From Liopterus haemorrhoidalis (lineage: Eukaryota; Arthropoda; Insecta; Coleoptera; Dytiscidae): DNA of 64,000 bases. The notes under the pieces were generated by a model. The model was given only the letters and a program-made list of their open reading frames with translations, did not search any database and was not told where the DNA came from. Below, piece after piece: positions 20,770 to 33,124 of the stretch (its first letter is position 1; each line of letters opens with the position of its first letter). Position numbers and translations under genes: made by a program. The stretch spans positions 2,828,279-2,892,278 of the forward strand of contig OZ020622.1 in the NCBI GenBank assembly GCA_963971575.1, given 5' to 3'.

Positions 20770-20964
20770 CTGCAACAATAAATACACATAGAAAAACCCT
20801 GGGGAAATACGGATTCAACAAAGGGAATAATGTCACATAAAATTGAATCTACGGCGGTCGTCCGCAAAGTAAAGGATATTTGGGCATGACACCCGCAAAG
20901 ATCAACACTTGGTGCCATTTCGTGCCTAGTCCACTTCAGTGTAGCCTTGGCTAAAATATGATTA

Positions 20965-22790
<1,826 letters not shown>

Positions 22791-22796
22791 AGCTTT

Positions 22797-23021
22797 TTAT
22801 ACCTGTGTCAAAAAAATTCCCGGTAGTTGTCTTGTCCATTCTTTGACTGCATGCTTGACCTCGTCGTCGGTGGAAAACATTTTTCCGCCCATAGACTCCT
22901 TGAGAAAGGCGAACAGATAGTAATCCGATGGCGCCAGATCGGGGCTGTGAGAATGAATGAATCCAAAAGTTGCATTGTGACTTGGGCAGTGTGAGGACTT
23001 GGATTCATTCAGATGGGACAT
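22797..23021 (-). pseudogene. Mariner transposase C-terminal fragment
   Basis: The minus-strand frame contains HSHSPDLAPSDYYLFAFLKE, then GGKMFSTDDEVKHAVKEW and RQLPGIFLTQV. SPDLAPSDYYLF is the region of the third catalytic Asp of SETMAR-like mariners. The catalytic N-terminal half is missing. A related fragment in the opposite orientation lies at 23815-23925. Confidence 0.85.
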
Positions 23022-23814
23022 TGTCCACCATCAGTATACCATCTGTAACGAATCGGTAGTACGCCACAACTCTCACAAACCACCCGTCGCGAGAATTACT
23101 TTGAAAGGGGTTACCAACGGCCAGGAGTATTTTAAAATAACATTTTTTAAGAATTCGGATAATAAAATAAAAATTTTAAATCTTACTTTACAGCACATAT
23201 CTTTAGAAATATATTTTTAAAATGGTTCATTGTTCAAAAAATCATTTGTTCTGAGTTATTGCTTAATAACTTTGAACACTAGCATCTTCTTGAACATTGC
23301 TTAAACCCTTTTTCTTAGAAATGCGACTAGACTGCTTGTATAAACTCATATCTCTCTGAAGACAAGACAGGTTAGTTCGGTCCGGTTAGCGAAAAGATCT
23401 AATTTGTTGAATTCTTAGAGGCACTGTGTCGGCATTCTGGTGGTCTATCCGATTCTATTTGTTTTAAACTTTTAATTATCTTAACCCAATAAATCTTAAT
23501 AAATCAAATTCATTTCTGTCTTACTTAACGTGTGTAAACCTTCACCTTTAAGAACTTAAGTGAACAGTTAAGTCCAGAGATTTCAAGATGCCTGATCAGT
23601 CGGTTGGTAAGTACACATTCATATCATTTAACTCATATATCGTAATGATGAACCCTGGATAACACTCACGCCTAGTACCCGAACTCCTTTAGTCAGGAAT
23701 CTCATTTCTGTTCGAGATTAGATTTTATATAATATCACAGGCTCGCTACCTAGTTGATAATAAATGGTGCTTATAAAGTAACGTATCGGGCTCGCTACAC
23801 ATCTGTTCACCTCT

Positions 23815-23925
23815 CTCAAGGAGTATCTGGGCGAAAAAAGGTTTTCCAACGACGACAAGGTCAAGCAAGCCGTCAAAAAATGGACAAAACAACTGGCGGA
23901 AGATTTTTTGACACAGGTATAAAAA
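23815..23925 (+). pseudogene. Mariner transposase fragment, related to 22797-23021
   Basis: A plus-strand frame reads FSNDDKVKQAVKKWTKQLAE followed by DFLTQV and a stop. It matches the C-terminal part of the minus-strand copy about 0.8 kb away. About 40 codons remain. Confidence 0.75.
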
Positions 23926-24174
23926 AGAATACTCAAAATCATATCTAAATTCATACCTCAAAATAAAAAGTATATTTAACAATGTTGATATTTTTTGTTA
24001 TAAACATCAACATTTTAAAAAACATTGTAAAATGGTTTTACAACTAAAATCTCATGAGTAATCTTCTTTCTTAATCAATTCAGATATAAATATTTAACTA
24101 TTTTAATAACAACTGTAAATGTATATGTATATATATATATTTTTTTTTTTTGTAATAACATTTGTAATATCTAA

Positions 24175-24301
24175 TGGCCTGTTGCTAAAGTAAGAATTAT
24201 CCCTAACTCGAATTAAAATCATTTGTTTTTGTATGTTGTAATATACAAAAACAAATGATTTTAACTCGAGTTAGAGAAAACTCTTACGTAGCAACCCGCC
24301 A
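24175..24301. mobile_element. MITE of 127 bp, foldback
   Basis: Arms of about 57 bp begin TGGCCTGTTGCTAAAGTAAG (left) and, reverse-complemented, TGGCGGGTTGCTACGTAAGA (right). They meet at an AAAACAAATGATTTTAA core around a 10-bp loop. TAA flanks both sides (24172-24174, 24302-24304), fitting a 3-bp duplication of the Harbinger type or a TA-type site. Non-coding. Confidence 0.85.
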
Positions 24302-24309
24302 TAAGAGCA

Positions 24310-25440
24310 CTATTTTGGGTTTGTCCTGTGCTCTAAGTTAAATTAAATAAATAAATTAAATAAATAAATAGGAAGATAGGGTATTTAAAAGAAGACTGGA
24401 ATGAAGCAAGAAGTAGGATACAAGATAGAAATGAATGAGAAAAACTGTGGTAATATTTCACAGTTAAAAAATAAAATAAATAGAAAAAGAAAGTAAAATT
24501 CAAACTCAAACAAAGACTGACACTAGAGATGGAAAATTGGCAAAACGATTAAGTAAGTAAAAATTATCAGGATTCCACTATTTTTTATTAAAATGAAAGT
24601 TTTCCGCGATAGAAATAAGTTGAGAACCACTACATTAGAGACTTTGAAAAAGAATTACTCCATTTAAACCGTACTACAAACTAACAGTTGAACAGACTAT
24701 TTCTTACTTTCTGGACGACCTTCGTAAAAACGTCGTATGAATGAAATTTTGGAAAGCCATTTATCACAAATTGGGGTATGCCTTTTATAAAAATTACTCT
24801 GAAAAAAAATGTGTTGTTTTGAGAATATTTGGAAAAACGATAATTTTCACGTGTGTTGAAAGTGGTTACACTTCTTATGAATATATTATGAAACACTCGA
24901 AACCTTATTCCATTATGCAGAAGTTCTAAGAATGTCCAGAAATCAATGTTTTGTTTTTAAACTAATTTTCCTTTGTGTTTGGAGGAAATTGGAAGGAATT
25001 GGAAGCTACATTAGCTTACAGCGCCATCCGCTCTAATGCGGAATACAATTAAACTACACCAAAGACTACAAACATTTTTACTACTGAATATATTTCTAAT
25101 TTTTTTCAAATTTCATGCTTATATCCCGAGTTGTCCATTTTTCTATGACATATAAGCTATAGCTACAAGGTATTTTTATACAGGTTAGGGGAATCTACAC
25201 ATCTAGTTGTACATAGTGTACCATGGCTTGTTGTAGCGTCCAATTTCTCCACATTAGAAAGCTCCTCAAACGGAAAAATTACGTCTAAAAAAAGTTAAAA
25301 TTTTATTTTTTATTTAAATGCCAATTAGAACCCCTAATGTCAAATATAAAATAAAATAAAAAAATAAAATAAATAAATATATAATTATAAATTGAAGTTT
25401 TCGAATTCTGACCGCGGACTTTTTTTGCCCATCCTTGATA
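24310..25440. other. No gene seen; a possible hAT end near 24625
   Basis: AT-rich. GTTGAGAACCACTAC near 24617-24631 resembles a hAT right end, but no matching left end was identified. ORFs at 24681-24929 on both strands mirror each other and have no motif. Confidence 0.35.
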
Positions 25441-25443
25441 ATA

Positions 25444-25588
25444 TTAGGTCGTCAATGATGAAATTTATAGAAAAAAGTTGGTTGATAACTTGCAAATATA
25501 AAGAATTATTTTATTCAGTATGCACCCATATTGTCTATACACTTTTGCCATTCAAGCGGCAGATTGTTCAGGCCAGTGGTATAAAATG
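25444..25588 (-). pseudogene. 3' end of a mariner (TTAGGTCGTCAA family)
   Basis: The sequence from AGGTCGTCAATGATGAAATT through TTGTTCAGGCCAGTGGTATA matches the 3' end of the mariner copy at 49451-50125. It stops at about 25588, where a different mariner begins. Confidence 0.8.
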
Positions 25589-25594
25589 GTAGTC

Positions 25595-25890
25595 GGAGCA
25601 TATGGTCCAGACATCGCACCATCCGACTACCATTTGTTCTGCTTTCTACAAAATTCCCTTAACGGAAAAAATTTGGTATTATGGACGATATCAAAATTCA
25701 CCTCTACAGATTTTTCGAGAGCAAAGACGGAACCTTCTGGAGAGATGGCATTATTAAATTGCCTGAGCGTTTGTCCAAAGTGATAGAAAATAATGGACAG
25801 TAATTTGATAATAAAAGTTTTTTTTAGTATGTATATTTTATTGAATGAAAGGTGAAAAAAAAACAGACTTATGTAACAACCCAATATATT
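25595..25890 (+). pseudogene. Mariner transposase C-terminal end (second family)
   Basis: The plus frame begins GPDIAPSDYHLFCFLQNSLN (third catalytic Asp region). After a frameshift it ends IKLPERLSKVIENNGQY and a stop. The tail continues to the terminal region near 25890. It is joined tail-to-tail with the unrelated mariner end at 25444-25588. Confidence 0.8.
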
Positions 25891-26048
25891 AGGGTTCCGT
25901 CATTTAAAAAAGGTTGAGAACTACTGCACTAAGCTCTTTTGATTTGTTTAAATTATAAACTTTTACTTTCAAAAATTCGTAACTCAAAAAGGTAAGAGAT
26001 AGAAACCTTCGGAAATTTTGGCTTTTTCATGTTTTAAATATCCTAGAA

Positions 26049-26617
26049 CAGTGGTTCCCAAATGGTGCAATTCGAAGTCCTGAGGAGCCACAGCAGTCTC
26101 CTTGGAGAGCGCGATAAAATTCAAATTTTCTAAAGCAACATTTTTAAGTCGCTGCAGGCTATTCCAAACGTTTAGGCGGAACTAAATGGGAATTTAGTTC
26201 TTTTAGGTTGTCACGAGAAGGGACCTTGCTTGAATTATTTCATTATTCACGTTGGAATGTCAAAATTTAAAATTCCGTGAAACCATGGAAAAAAATGTCA
26301 AAAAAAAGTACTTTTTTACATATTTTAATGACAAAAAATCAATTTGTATTTAAGAATGACACATAAAAATCAAAATACAAAGAAAATGACATTTTAAAAT
26401 GTTATTAACCTTAACCTAAAAATGTTTATTGTATGCTTTACAAAGCTTAAGCAAAACGGCCCAAAAGCACGATTCAAACGATGAAAGTAACTAGATTGCA
26501 AAATATAGTTCCGCATAACATTTAGAATAGTTTTATTATTTTTTTCTTACTCAAGAGAGCGATGAAAATTTTTGATACTCTTGGCGTGTCGCAGTAAAAG
26601 CTATTTGGGAACCACTG
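26049..26617. mobile_element. Non-autonomous hAT holding a MITE
   Basis: The ends CAGTGGTTCCCAAATGG and CTATTTGGGAACCACTG are inverted. Flanks TCCTAGAA (26041-26048) and CTTTAGAA (26618-26625) look like a decayed 8-bp duplication (5 of 8 match; the others are transitions). The interior is largely occupied by the MITE at 26155-26532. No transposase remains. Confidence 0.85.
26155..26532. mobile_element. MITE, GGCGGAACTA family (copy 3, most complete)
   Basis: The left end GGCTATTCCAAACGTTTAGG followed by CGGAACTAAAT is inverted at the right (ATAGTTCCGCATAACATTTA, GAATAG). The interior carries GTCACGAGAAGGGACCTTGC, GTGAAACCATGGAAAA and CAAAGCTTAAGCAAAACGG. It is nested in the hAT at 26049-26617. 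Related copies are at 8675-9044 and 18123-18325. Confidence 0.85.
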
Positions 26618-27114
26618 CTTTAGAAGAAGATATTGTTTTACAGCACCAAATTGCATTAAAAAATTAATAAATAAAAAACTAAAAAATCCCAACGCCTATA
26701 ATATATATATGATACTATACCGCATAACACGTCTGTATTGTGGGTTGCATATGTATATTTCTAATAGGGACAATTTTTAAAAGTGAAAATCCTGTGATCA
26801 AACCTATGTGATCTTCCTATTCGTGAAAAAAATACTGCTTTATGAACTTGTTGCATAAAAAACTACTCTGGTTCTCTTCAATTCCAAATGATTATATGAA
26901 AATACTTCGAATTGGATAAAAAAAAAATAATAATAATTTACGAGGGTTGCCATTTATATTTCGGGATTTGAGATAATAATTTATCAACAAAAATAGCTTT
27001 ATTGTTTTTCAAAATATTCTCTATGAAAGTCAATACACTTTTGCATGCGTTTGAACCAATTTTCAAAGCACTTTTTACACTCCGATTAAGACATTTTCCA
27101 CTCCGATTATCAAA

Positions 27115-28285
27115 TTATGTGGGATCCATCTTTTTGACGGTCAAATGTTCATGCATTAGTGAATGTATGTTGGTCCCACTAATGCCTAAGGATACCTCAA
27201 TCTCATGATAAGTCACATGACGATCTTGCAGTATCAGTTCACGCACAGCATCAATGTTTTCCGGAACAACAACCGATTTTGGACGACCATCATGAAATTC
27301 GTTCTTACGCGAATTACAGCCACGATTGAAGTCGGCAAACCATCGATAAACAGTAGTCCTTGATGGTGCTTCATCGCCAAAAGTTAGACTGACCAAACGT
27401 AATCTTTTTTAGAGTATTATACACTTTTCTGAGTAATATCCTCTTATTTTTATAAAAGAACTCTCAACATACTCTTTTATTGTTTGTTAAATTGAACTCC
27501 TGAGCAAAATTCCAATTAGGGTGCCCAGTAGAGCCACAAGGAGTAATAGCACGTTCCAGATCCCTCAGCATAGGACCATATATGCCGATAATGCATTAAT
27601 TGACAGGATATGCCATCTGTTCAATTCGCTATGCGAGAAGAGTCAGAGTTCCATAGACATATTTGATGTGACTTTGGGGTCATTTAAAAAGCTTGTCTCG
27701 ACTCTCCACGCCCAATTAATTTTTTGATATTTGTATTTATATTTTTAATATTAGAATTATTTTTTCTTCTTTTTTTTGTAAATTAATACCATCTTATTTT
27801 TATATTTGTTAATTTACACATATTGGTTCCGACCTGTAAATGCTTATCATGACTAAATAAATAAAAATGGTAACACAAAATGTTATACTATCTATTTCTA
27901 GAGTAAGGACCTTTTTTTGTTTGGCTCATCACTGGTATTTCTAGAGTGAGGACCTTTTTTTTGCTCATCACTTGTATTTCTAGAATGAGGATTTTTTTTT
28001 TTTTTCTCCTCTGTTGGAATTATAGAGGTAAATTTTATCAATTTACTTTATTTTGCCAAGTGTTCCAAAAACATACGAAGAACACTATATTTCTGTAAAA
28101 AAAAATCTGGTAAGCCTATCAAAAGTCGAATTAAGTGCATCGATGCACTGTTGTTGGGTTAATCCACGTCGAAAGTTGTAAAAAATAATCGCTCCAAAAT
28201 ATAATTCCATTTTTAACCGAGATTTTTTCAAGTTACTATAAACAACACAATAACGCTCGTACGTCAAAACGTTCTGAGTATGCAT
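27115..28285 (-). pseudogene. Mariner transposase, N-terminal DNA-binding half only
   Basis: Piece 1 (28120-28285) contains FRRGLTQQQCIDALNSTF, a typical mariner start. Piece 2 (27115-27384) continues with FGDEAPSRTTVYRWFADFNR, then RPKSVVVPENIDAVRELIL and YHEIEVSLGISGTNIHSLMH, ending HLTVKKMDPT. These are the two helix-turn-helix regions. The catalytic DDD part is deleted; only a C-terminal tail resembling SNACKSVLTFIENILKNN follows at about 27000-27070. The 735-bp insertion separates the pieces. Confidence 0.88.
27385..28119 (+). mobile_element. 735-bp insertion with LINE ORF end and minisatellite
   Basis: The insertion is bounded by CAAAAGT duplications. Its ORF at 27521-27727 (FQIPQHRTIYADNALIDRIC and IDIFDVTLGSFKK) resembles the extreme C-terminus of CR1/jockey-like ORF2 proteins. 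The latter part (27903-28010) repeats GTGAGGACC-T(n)-GCTCATCACTTG units, the minisatellite inside the hAT at 3289-3673. It therefore looks composite rather than a single simple element. Confidence 0.65.
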
Positions 28286-28565
28286 ATCGTCAAAAATGTC
28301 AAACTTTAAGATAGAAGCGTAAGTTGCCAGATGGCAGCACTAGTTTAGCGCAATCCTAAAATATAAGATGCAACTCTCGTATCTTGAAAAGGATCATGCC
28401 CGAATTTTAAATTAATCAAAATTAGTTTCTTTTGAAAAAAATAAAAATAAAAATAAAAATGATGATGAAATGAAATGAAGCATGTATGCACCGGTCTGCG
28501 GCGTGTCTAGAGTGTGCACCAAGTCGTGACACACATATGGGTCGCACCGCGTCCCCAAGGCTTAC

Positions 28566-28637
28566 CGTTTCTGTCACACTTGAGATACAGTTGACCAAGC
28601 GGACTCAGGCTGGGGCGGTAGTCTGACACATAGCATT
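28566..28637 (-). CDS. Candidate CASK cassette exon in activation segment, 72 nt
   Basis: On the minus strand the acceptor ATGTATAATACAG ends at 28638. A branch-point-like CTCTAAC lies about 20 nt upstream and the donor ACG|GTAAGC starts at 28565. The 72 nt between are exactly 24 codons. Entering in phase 1, as exon 5 requires, it reads ECYVSDYRPSLSPLGQLYLK then CDRN and leaves in phase 1, as exon 6 requires. Inclusion would lengthen the loop between GFG and GTP-YMAPE. Third codon positions are GC-rich, unlike the surrounding intron. I know of no such exon in fly or vertebrate CASK. Against it: the frame stays open 19 codons past the donor, and no homologue is available here. It could instead be an exon of another gene or old transposon sequence. 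Confidence 0.35.
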
Positions 28638-28739
28638 CTGTATTATACATAATCGTTAGAGGAAATTCCAAAAAATTATTTCCACAAAAAAAAAAAATTA
28701 AAAAAAAAATAGTTATAAATACAATCTTTATCAAGACGT

Positions 28740-30360
28740 ATCAAAATTTTGAAAAACTTTGAAAAACAAAATTTTTGATGTGAAAAAGACAATACAATTT
28801 TGAGAAAATTTTTCGAATTCGAAAATATTATAAAGCAGCTGAGAAACATTTTCCAAAATACGAAATTTCAATACAGTGGCGTATTGGATACCCTTCCCCA
28901 TTTTTTCTAGGATATTGTACCAAGAGCAAGATTATTAAAATATAAGGTTGTCTTGTAACTTGTAGTGGTGGGGGTAAATAGAGAGTTTACGCGTCATCCG
29001 TATGCTACGGGACGTCAGTCTTTGTTTATCGTATATGTTATTGGCATCTGACACTACCGATAGAGGCGCCACTGCATTGTACATCATGGCTGACACAGAT
29101 AGGATATTTTTGACAGGTTCAATGGTATCTTCATGTGATATTTATTGAAATTAATTTATTATTCAATATGAGGGTTGCGTTAAATGAAATTTTCCGTTTT
29201 CTCAGTGCCCAAGTAACCTCTAGGTTTATAATTGAAGGCTTTTTTTGCCACGTTTCGGAACACAATGAAAACTTAGGTCTCTTTCACGACCTACTTTTTC
29301 ATTGCAAAGATAAACACAACAATTCACGTTGCATTTAATTTTTTCTTGCAATTTTAAAGACATTTTTAAAAAACTCGCTATGAAAACAACAGTAAACAAA
29401 CTCGATGATCCTACACCCGTCAGTTTCTCAAAATCTCACTAGAGGCGCTTCAGTTATTGTCAGTTGACAATATACACATGAAGTTTGATTTTTGGCTATA
29501 GATAAGATATAATTTTTTAATTGTCTACTTGTTTTGAATTCTTTTTTCTCCAAATGGAATGTTTCTTCGTTCTAAATAAATTTTCTTACATTCATTTTTG
29601 ATGCGAAAAGAATAATAAATATTTCAATATTTTAGTTTTTGGGTAATCCCCCGTTAATATTCATCAAATTGAAAAAATTAAGCAAATAAGATTTGTTTTC
29701 TTATAAACAATTTTTATTGTATAGTTTTTTCTGTTAAGATAGTTCTAAAGGAAATGTATAAAGTTTTTTAGTACCAGTTTTAACTCAGAAACAACCCCTA
29801 AGAAAATTTTGAGTTACCTATATTTGATCCTGGTTCTACTCTATTGTACAAAATTTCGTTAAAATACGTCCAACCGTTTTTTATCAAAAAATAATTTGTA
29901 ATTTTTGACCGGGGAAAATTTTGTATACCGGCAATCGATGCGTCTCTTGCCGTATTTACATTATTTTCAGCCTCTCGCTTGGTTAAATCTGTGTACAGAA
30001 TTTTACCATTTTTATGAAATAAAATGTTGAGTGTCATAATGAACCTCATTATACACACTATTCAGTTTTATAATGAGTCTCTTATGAATACAAAATAGAA
30101 AAAAAACTTATTTATTATTTAATAATGAAAAAATTTAAATTTAGTGATACCGTAGTTGACGTACACTAAAAAATTACTTTGAAGGATTTTTATTTAATTA
30201 GAAGTGAACCCCATGATATTTATTTAAAAATCCAATACTGCCAACTGAAATAAATTCTAAATTAGTTAAAGAAACACATTTTAAACAAGTACATTTTTTG
30301 AGGGTGTATGCAATGTTCAATCTCAAAATTAGTTTCTCAGCTTCTTCTTAATATTTAGCA
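28740..30360. other. CASK intron 5, no gene recognised
   Basis: About 28960-29110 is richer in GC (CGCGTCATCCGTATGCTACG, GATAGAGGCGCCACTGC). It resembles promoter-like transposon ends but no partner repeat was found. ORFs at 29135-29338 and 29798-30058 have no recognisable motif. Confidence 0.35.
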
Positions 30361-30481
30361 AAACTGAATCAAAATTCCAAATCTAACCCATACAAAACAC
30401 ATAAGACTAAAATACCCGAACACCAAACAGCCAGCCAATTTTCCAAAAAAAACAACTTTATAAATATATTCTTTTTCCTAC

Positions 30482-30663
30482 CTCCGTTGGTGGTATGATG
30501 TGCTGATTCGGGTAGTTGGATGGCTACTCCAAAACCTCCTAGTTTGACAGGAGCAGAATTTTCTTTTGTTGCTAAAAGGGCACAGGAAGGTTTGATGTCT
30601 CTGTGTATGATGTCGTTTTCATGGCAGTATCTTAGGGCTTCCAGAATTTGTCGCATGTAATGA
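30482..30663 (-). CDS. CASK: CASK exon 5 (catalytic loop and GFG motif)
   Basis: The acceptor TTCTTTATTGCAG ends at 30664 and the donor GGAG|GTAGG is at 30480-30481. The exon is 182 nt, entering at phase 2 and exiting at phase 1. It encodes [20 protein letters not shown], then [20 protein letters not shown] and [26 protein letters not shown] is the catalytic loop. The metal-binding Asn that normally follows is Cys (PSC), and DFG is replaced by GFG, as in vertebrate CASK (HRDVKPHC, GGFG). These changes underlie the Mg2+-independent, very weak kinase activity reported for CASK. The loop ESAHHTTNG before the next exon is specific to this sequence. Confidence 0.98.
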
Positions 30664-30771
30664 CTGCAATAAAGAAAAGAACAGATATTAGACAGTAAAG
30701 AATAGTCATCCAGGAGTTGTACCGTAAAACTAATATACAATCTGAATTTCAGAAATTGCGTTGAAGATATA

Positions 30772-31520
30772 CAGGGTGTTTGTTTGAAACGGGGCACCCC
30801 GAAAATCTCCTTTATTTGTAAAGATACAAAAAATCTTCAGAACAAAAGTTAAACTAGACAAAAAGGACGATCTTTCCGAGACCTTCGCAATGCAGAGCAC
30901 ATGTGTTACCACTACACTACGCCGGTCGGCGTAGCAAGTTTTGAAAACAATAAAAAAAGAAACAACACCAACGACGATAGAAGATTTAGAAGAAAGGGTT
31001 AGAAGTGCAATCCGGGATATCCAAGAGTGTACTCTTATAATGGCGATGGAAGAGTTTTTATTAAGAATGAGAAAATGTGTGGACAATAATGGTGGTTTGA
31101 TCGAACATTTGTATTTTTTTTTTTTTTTGTAAAATAATTGTAAAAAGTAATAGTTTTTTTTCTAAATAGTCAAATAGTTTATTTTAGAGATATTTTGTTT
31201 CTTTTTTTATTGTTTTCAAAGCTTTGCTACGTTCAACTTTGTAAAACTTATGTTGATTATTATTTTGTAAATAAATGGTCGCCATAATGAAATGATTAAC
31301 ATAAAAATATGATTTTTTGGTGTCATTGTAAAGCTAATTTAATGTACTTTTAGGAAAAAAATATAAAATTATCGATTCCCTATGCTAGATCAAAAGTTGA
31401 CATCATTTCCGGTGAAACCGGAAGTGCCTCAGAATTCTTATAGTAGCCTTTAGATGGGCCTTTTTATCTAGTTTAATTTTTGTTCTGAAGATTTTTTGTA
31501 TCTTTACAAATAATGGAGAT
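30772..31520 (+). mobile_element. Tc1/mariner-like element remnant with TIRs and transposase C-terminus
   Basis: The left end starts ACAGGGTGTTTGTTTGAAAC and contains TTTGTAAAGATACAAAAAAT and CTTCAGAACAAAAGTTAAAC. The same inner repeat is inverted at 31465-31518. The outermost right end is eroded. The ORF at 30941-31132 (TTIEDLEERVRSAIRDIQEC, then MRKCVDNNGGLIEHL) matches the C-terminus of the transposase family seen at 16392-17107. A tRNA-like SINE piece sits at 30880-30937. The catalytic domain is absent. Confidence 0.8.
30880..30937 (-). repeat. tRNA-derived SINE head fragment
   Basis: The minus strand has GCCGGCGTAG-like, then TAGTGGTAACACATGTGCTC and GCGAAGGTCTC, matching the head at 6370-6490 up to the B box, which is lost. 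It lies inside the remnant element at 30772-31520. Confidence 0.6.
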
Positions 31521-31925
31521 TGGATCAATTATTAGGTAGTAGCGTAACTTCTACTAACTAAATAGAAATTTGACCATGTCCTGATTCTCTAAATTACAGC
31601 ACATTATTAAATTGTATCCTTTAACCCAGTTATAAACCTCTAACCTCATTTTTCCTCATATTCACATAATTAAACTAAATTTCATTTTAATGTAAATATT
31701 CTCTTTTTGTTTCTCGCAACAATAGCATAATCCATTCATAACTTTATCATGTCAGCAAAGGACGTAGTTACTGAAAATATGGCGGAAGGAGGCTGAACAA
31801 ACCCTTAAACACAGGCCAGGAAACAGGAACTAAAACCGCAAGTAGTTCGGAAGTGTTGGGTCTCTGAAGAACAATTTAGAATTGAATAACTTATGAATTA
31901 TGCCAAATAAGAGTATACTATGCAT

Positions 31926-32185
31926 AAAAAATTGATGTGAAGTGTGAATATTCACACATTTCAGGGTTTCGCAGGTATATAATAAGTGAAGGCGGTATGC
32001 TGAGTGTGTAGGACAAATTTTACTTGGTAGTAATCACGGCAAAATGAACGATATAAATATACTTAACATAATAAAAATGCAAAAAAAAACAGAAAAAATA
32101 AAATTCGCTCCGTACTCGAAGTCGAAACCCTTCGTTTTCCAGCTTACGACACCAGTGCTCTAACTCATTAAGCTATCGCACGCCT
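31926..32185 (-). repeat. SINE family A, copy 2
   Basis: It has the same body and tail as the copy at 18353-18725, including GTGTGAATATTCACACTTCA on the minus strand and a tRNA-like head near 32140-32185. About 130 bp of the central body is missing compared with copy 1. The flanking (CAGA)n repeat follows as in copy 1, so the SINE and that repeat were duplicated together. Confidence 0.75.
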
Positions 32186-32359
32186 TGCATGTGAGTGTCT
32201 TACATTGGTATAACTTTTGTACTTGATATAACCAAAAACCACAAAAAATGCGTTATTTTCAGAAAACATAATCTGATCAAAAATTCCTGTTGTACTATTT
32301 CGGTTCACACCAATATACATTACTTAGATTTTTTTTAGATTTTTAGTTTAAACCATCTG

Positions 32360-32736
32360 GGCTACAGGGTGTGGGACAAAATTTTTTCTGCACAATTTTG
32401 GCAAAAATCGCATCAAAATAATTTATTTTGCAAAAATAAAAATTTGATCGTTAATCCACGTACTAAGGGCTTTCATTTGATACCCTACTCAGAATTTAAA
32501 AAAAATATTTTTGTTTTCGATGAGCACATATTTGTTTATATTTTTAGGGGGGTATGTTGTTTAGATGTTTTAGTATTTTTCCTATGTGCGGGTCAAAAAG
32601 TTGTATAAGCATGCCAAATTTCAACTCTCTAGGTTTAGCCGTTTGGCTACAATTTTTACCGAACAGACAGACAGACAGACAGACGACAAAATGACGGTAT
32701 AAGGGTTTTTTGGTCATACCTACAAAACCCTAAAAA
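32360..32736 (+). repeat. (CAGA)n-bearing dispersed repeat, copy 2
   Basis: Nearly identical to 18880-19200, followed by only five or so CAGA units and then GACGACAAAATGACGGTATA and CCTACAAAACCCTAAAAA. This is the uninterrupted form of the repeat broken at 19.2-19.7 kb. A diverged relative spans about 47330-47700. Confidence 0.85.
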
Positions 32737-33086
32737 TTCAGAAAAAGGTGCCAGGTACAATGCCTGTAAATTTTATAATCAGTTGCCTTCATCTATTAAA
32801 GAAGTAAATAATATTAACGTTTTCAAAAAAGAAATTAAAACACTTCTTCTCTCGAAAAATATATACAATCTTAAGGAATTTTTCCTCGAGAACAGTTAGT
32901 CTTCCAAAAACTTTACTGGAATTATGATTATTATTATTATTATTTATTTTTATGCTATTTTGTTCATCTTATGCTATTATACTTTATCTCATTATTACAA
33001 ATATATATACTTGTGTGTGTAGTATTATAAGAACTTGTATTATCTTGACGTTGCATGTACAAATTTCTTGTTACTTGTGAAATAAA

Positions 33087-33120
<34 letters not shown>

Positions 33121-33121
33121 G
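32737..33121 (+). mobile_element. LINE 3' end with (ATT)n tail
   Basis: The plus-strand frame reads KKGARYNACKFYNQLPSSIK, then INVFKKEIKTLLLSKNIYNL and EFFLENS before a stop at about 32897. This is the C-terminus of a CR1/jockey-like ORF2, as in the element at 15873-17583 but in the other orientation. A 3'UTR and GTGAAATAAACATTATTATT, a run of ATT units (33086-33121), complete the 3' end. Confidence 0.85.
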
Positions 33122-33124
33122 TCT

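Larger units (their letters stand above)
26940..28381 (-). mobile_element. Mariner element interrupted by a 735-bp insertion
   Basis: The terminal repeats are TACGAGGGTTGCCATTTATA at the left and, reverse-complemented, TACGAGAGTTGCATCTTATA at the right. The transposase reads on the minus strand from about 28285. It is interrupted at 27385-28119 by DNA flanked by CAAAAGT on both sides (27378-27384, 28120-28126). It is also deleted internally between the second helix-turn-helix and the C-terminus. A related element starts at 61370. Confidence 0.88.
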
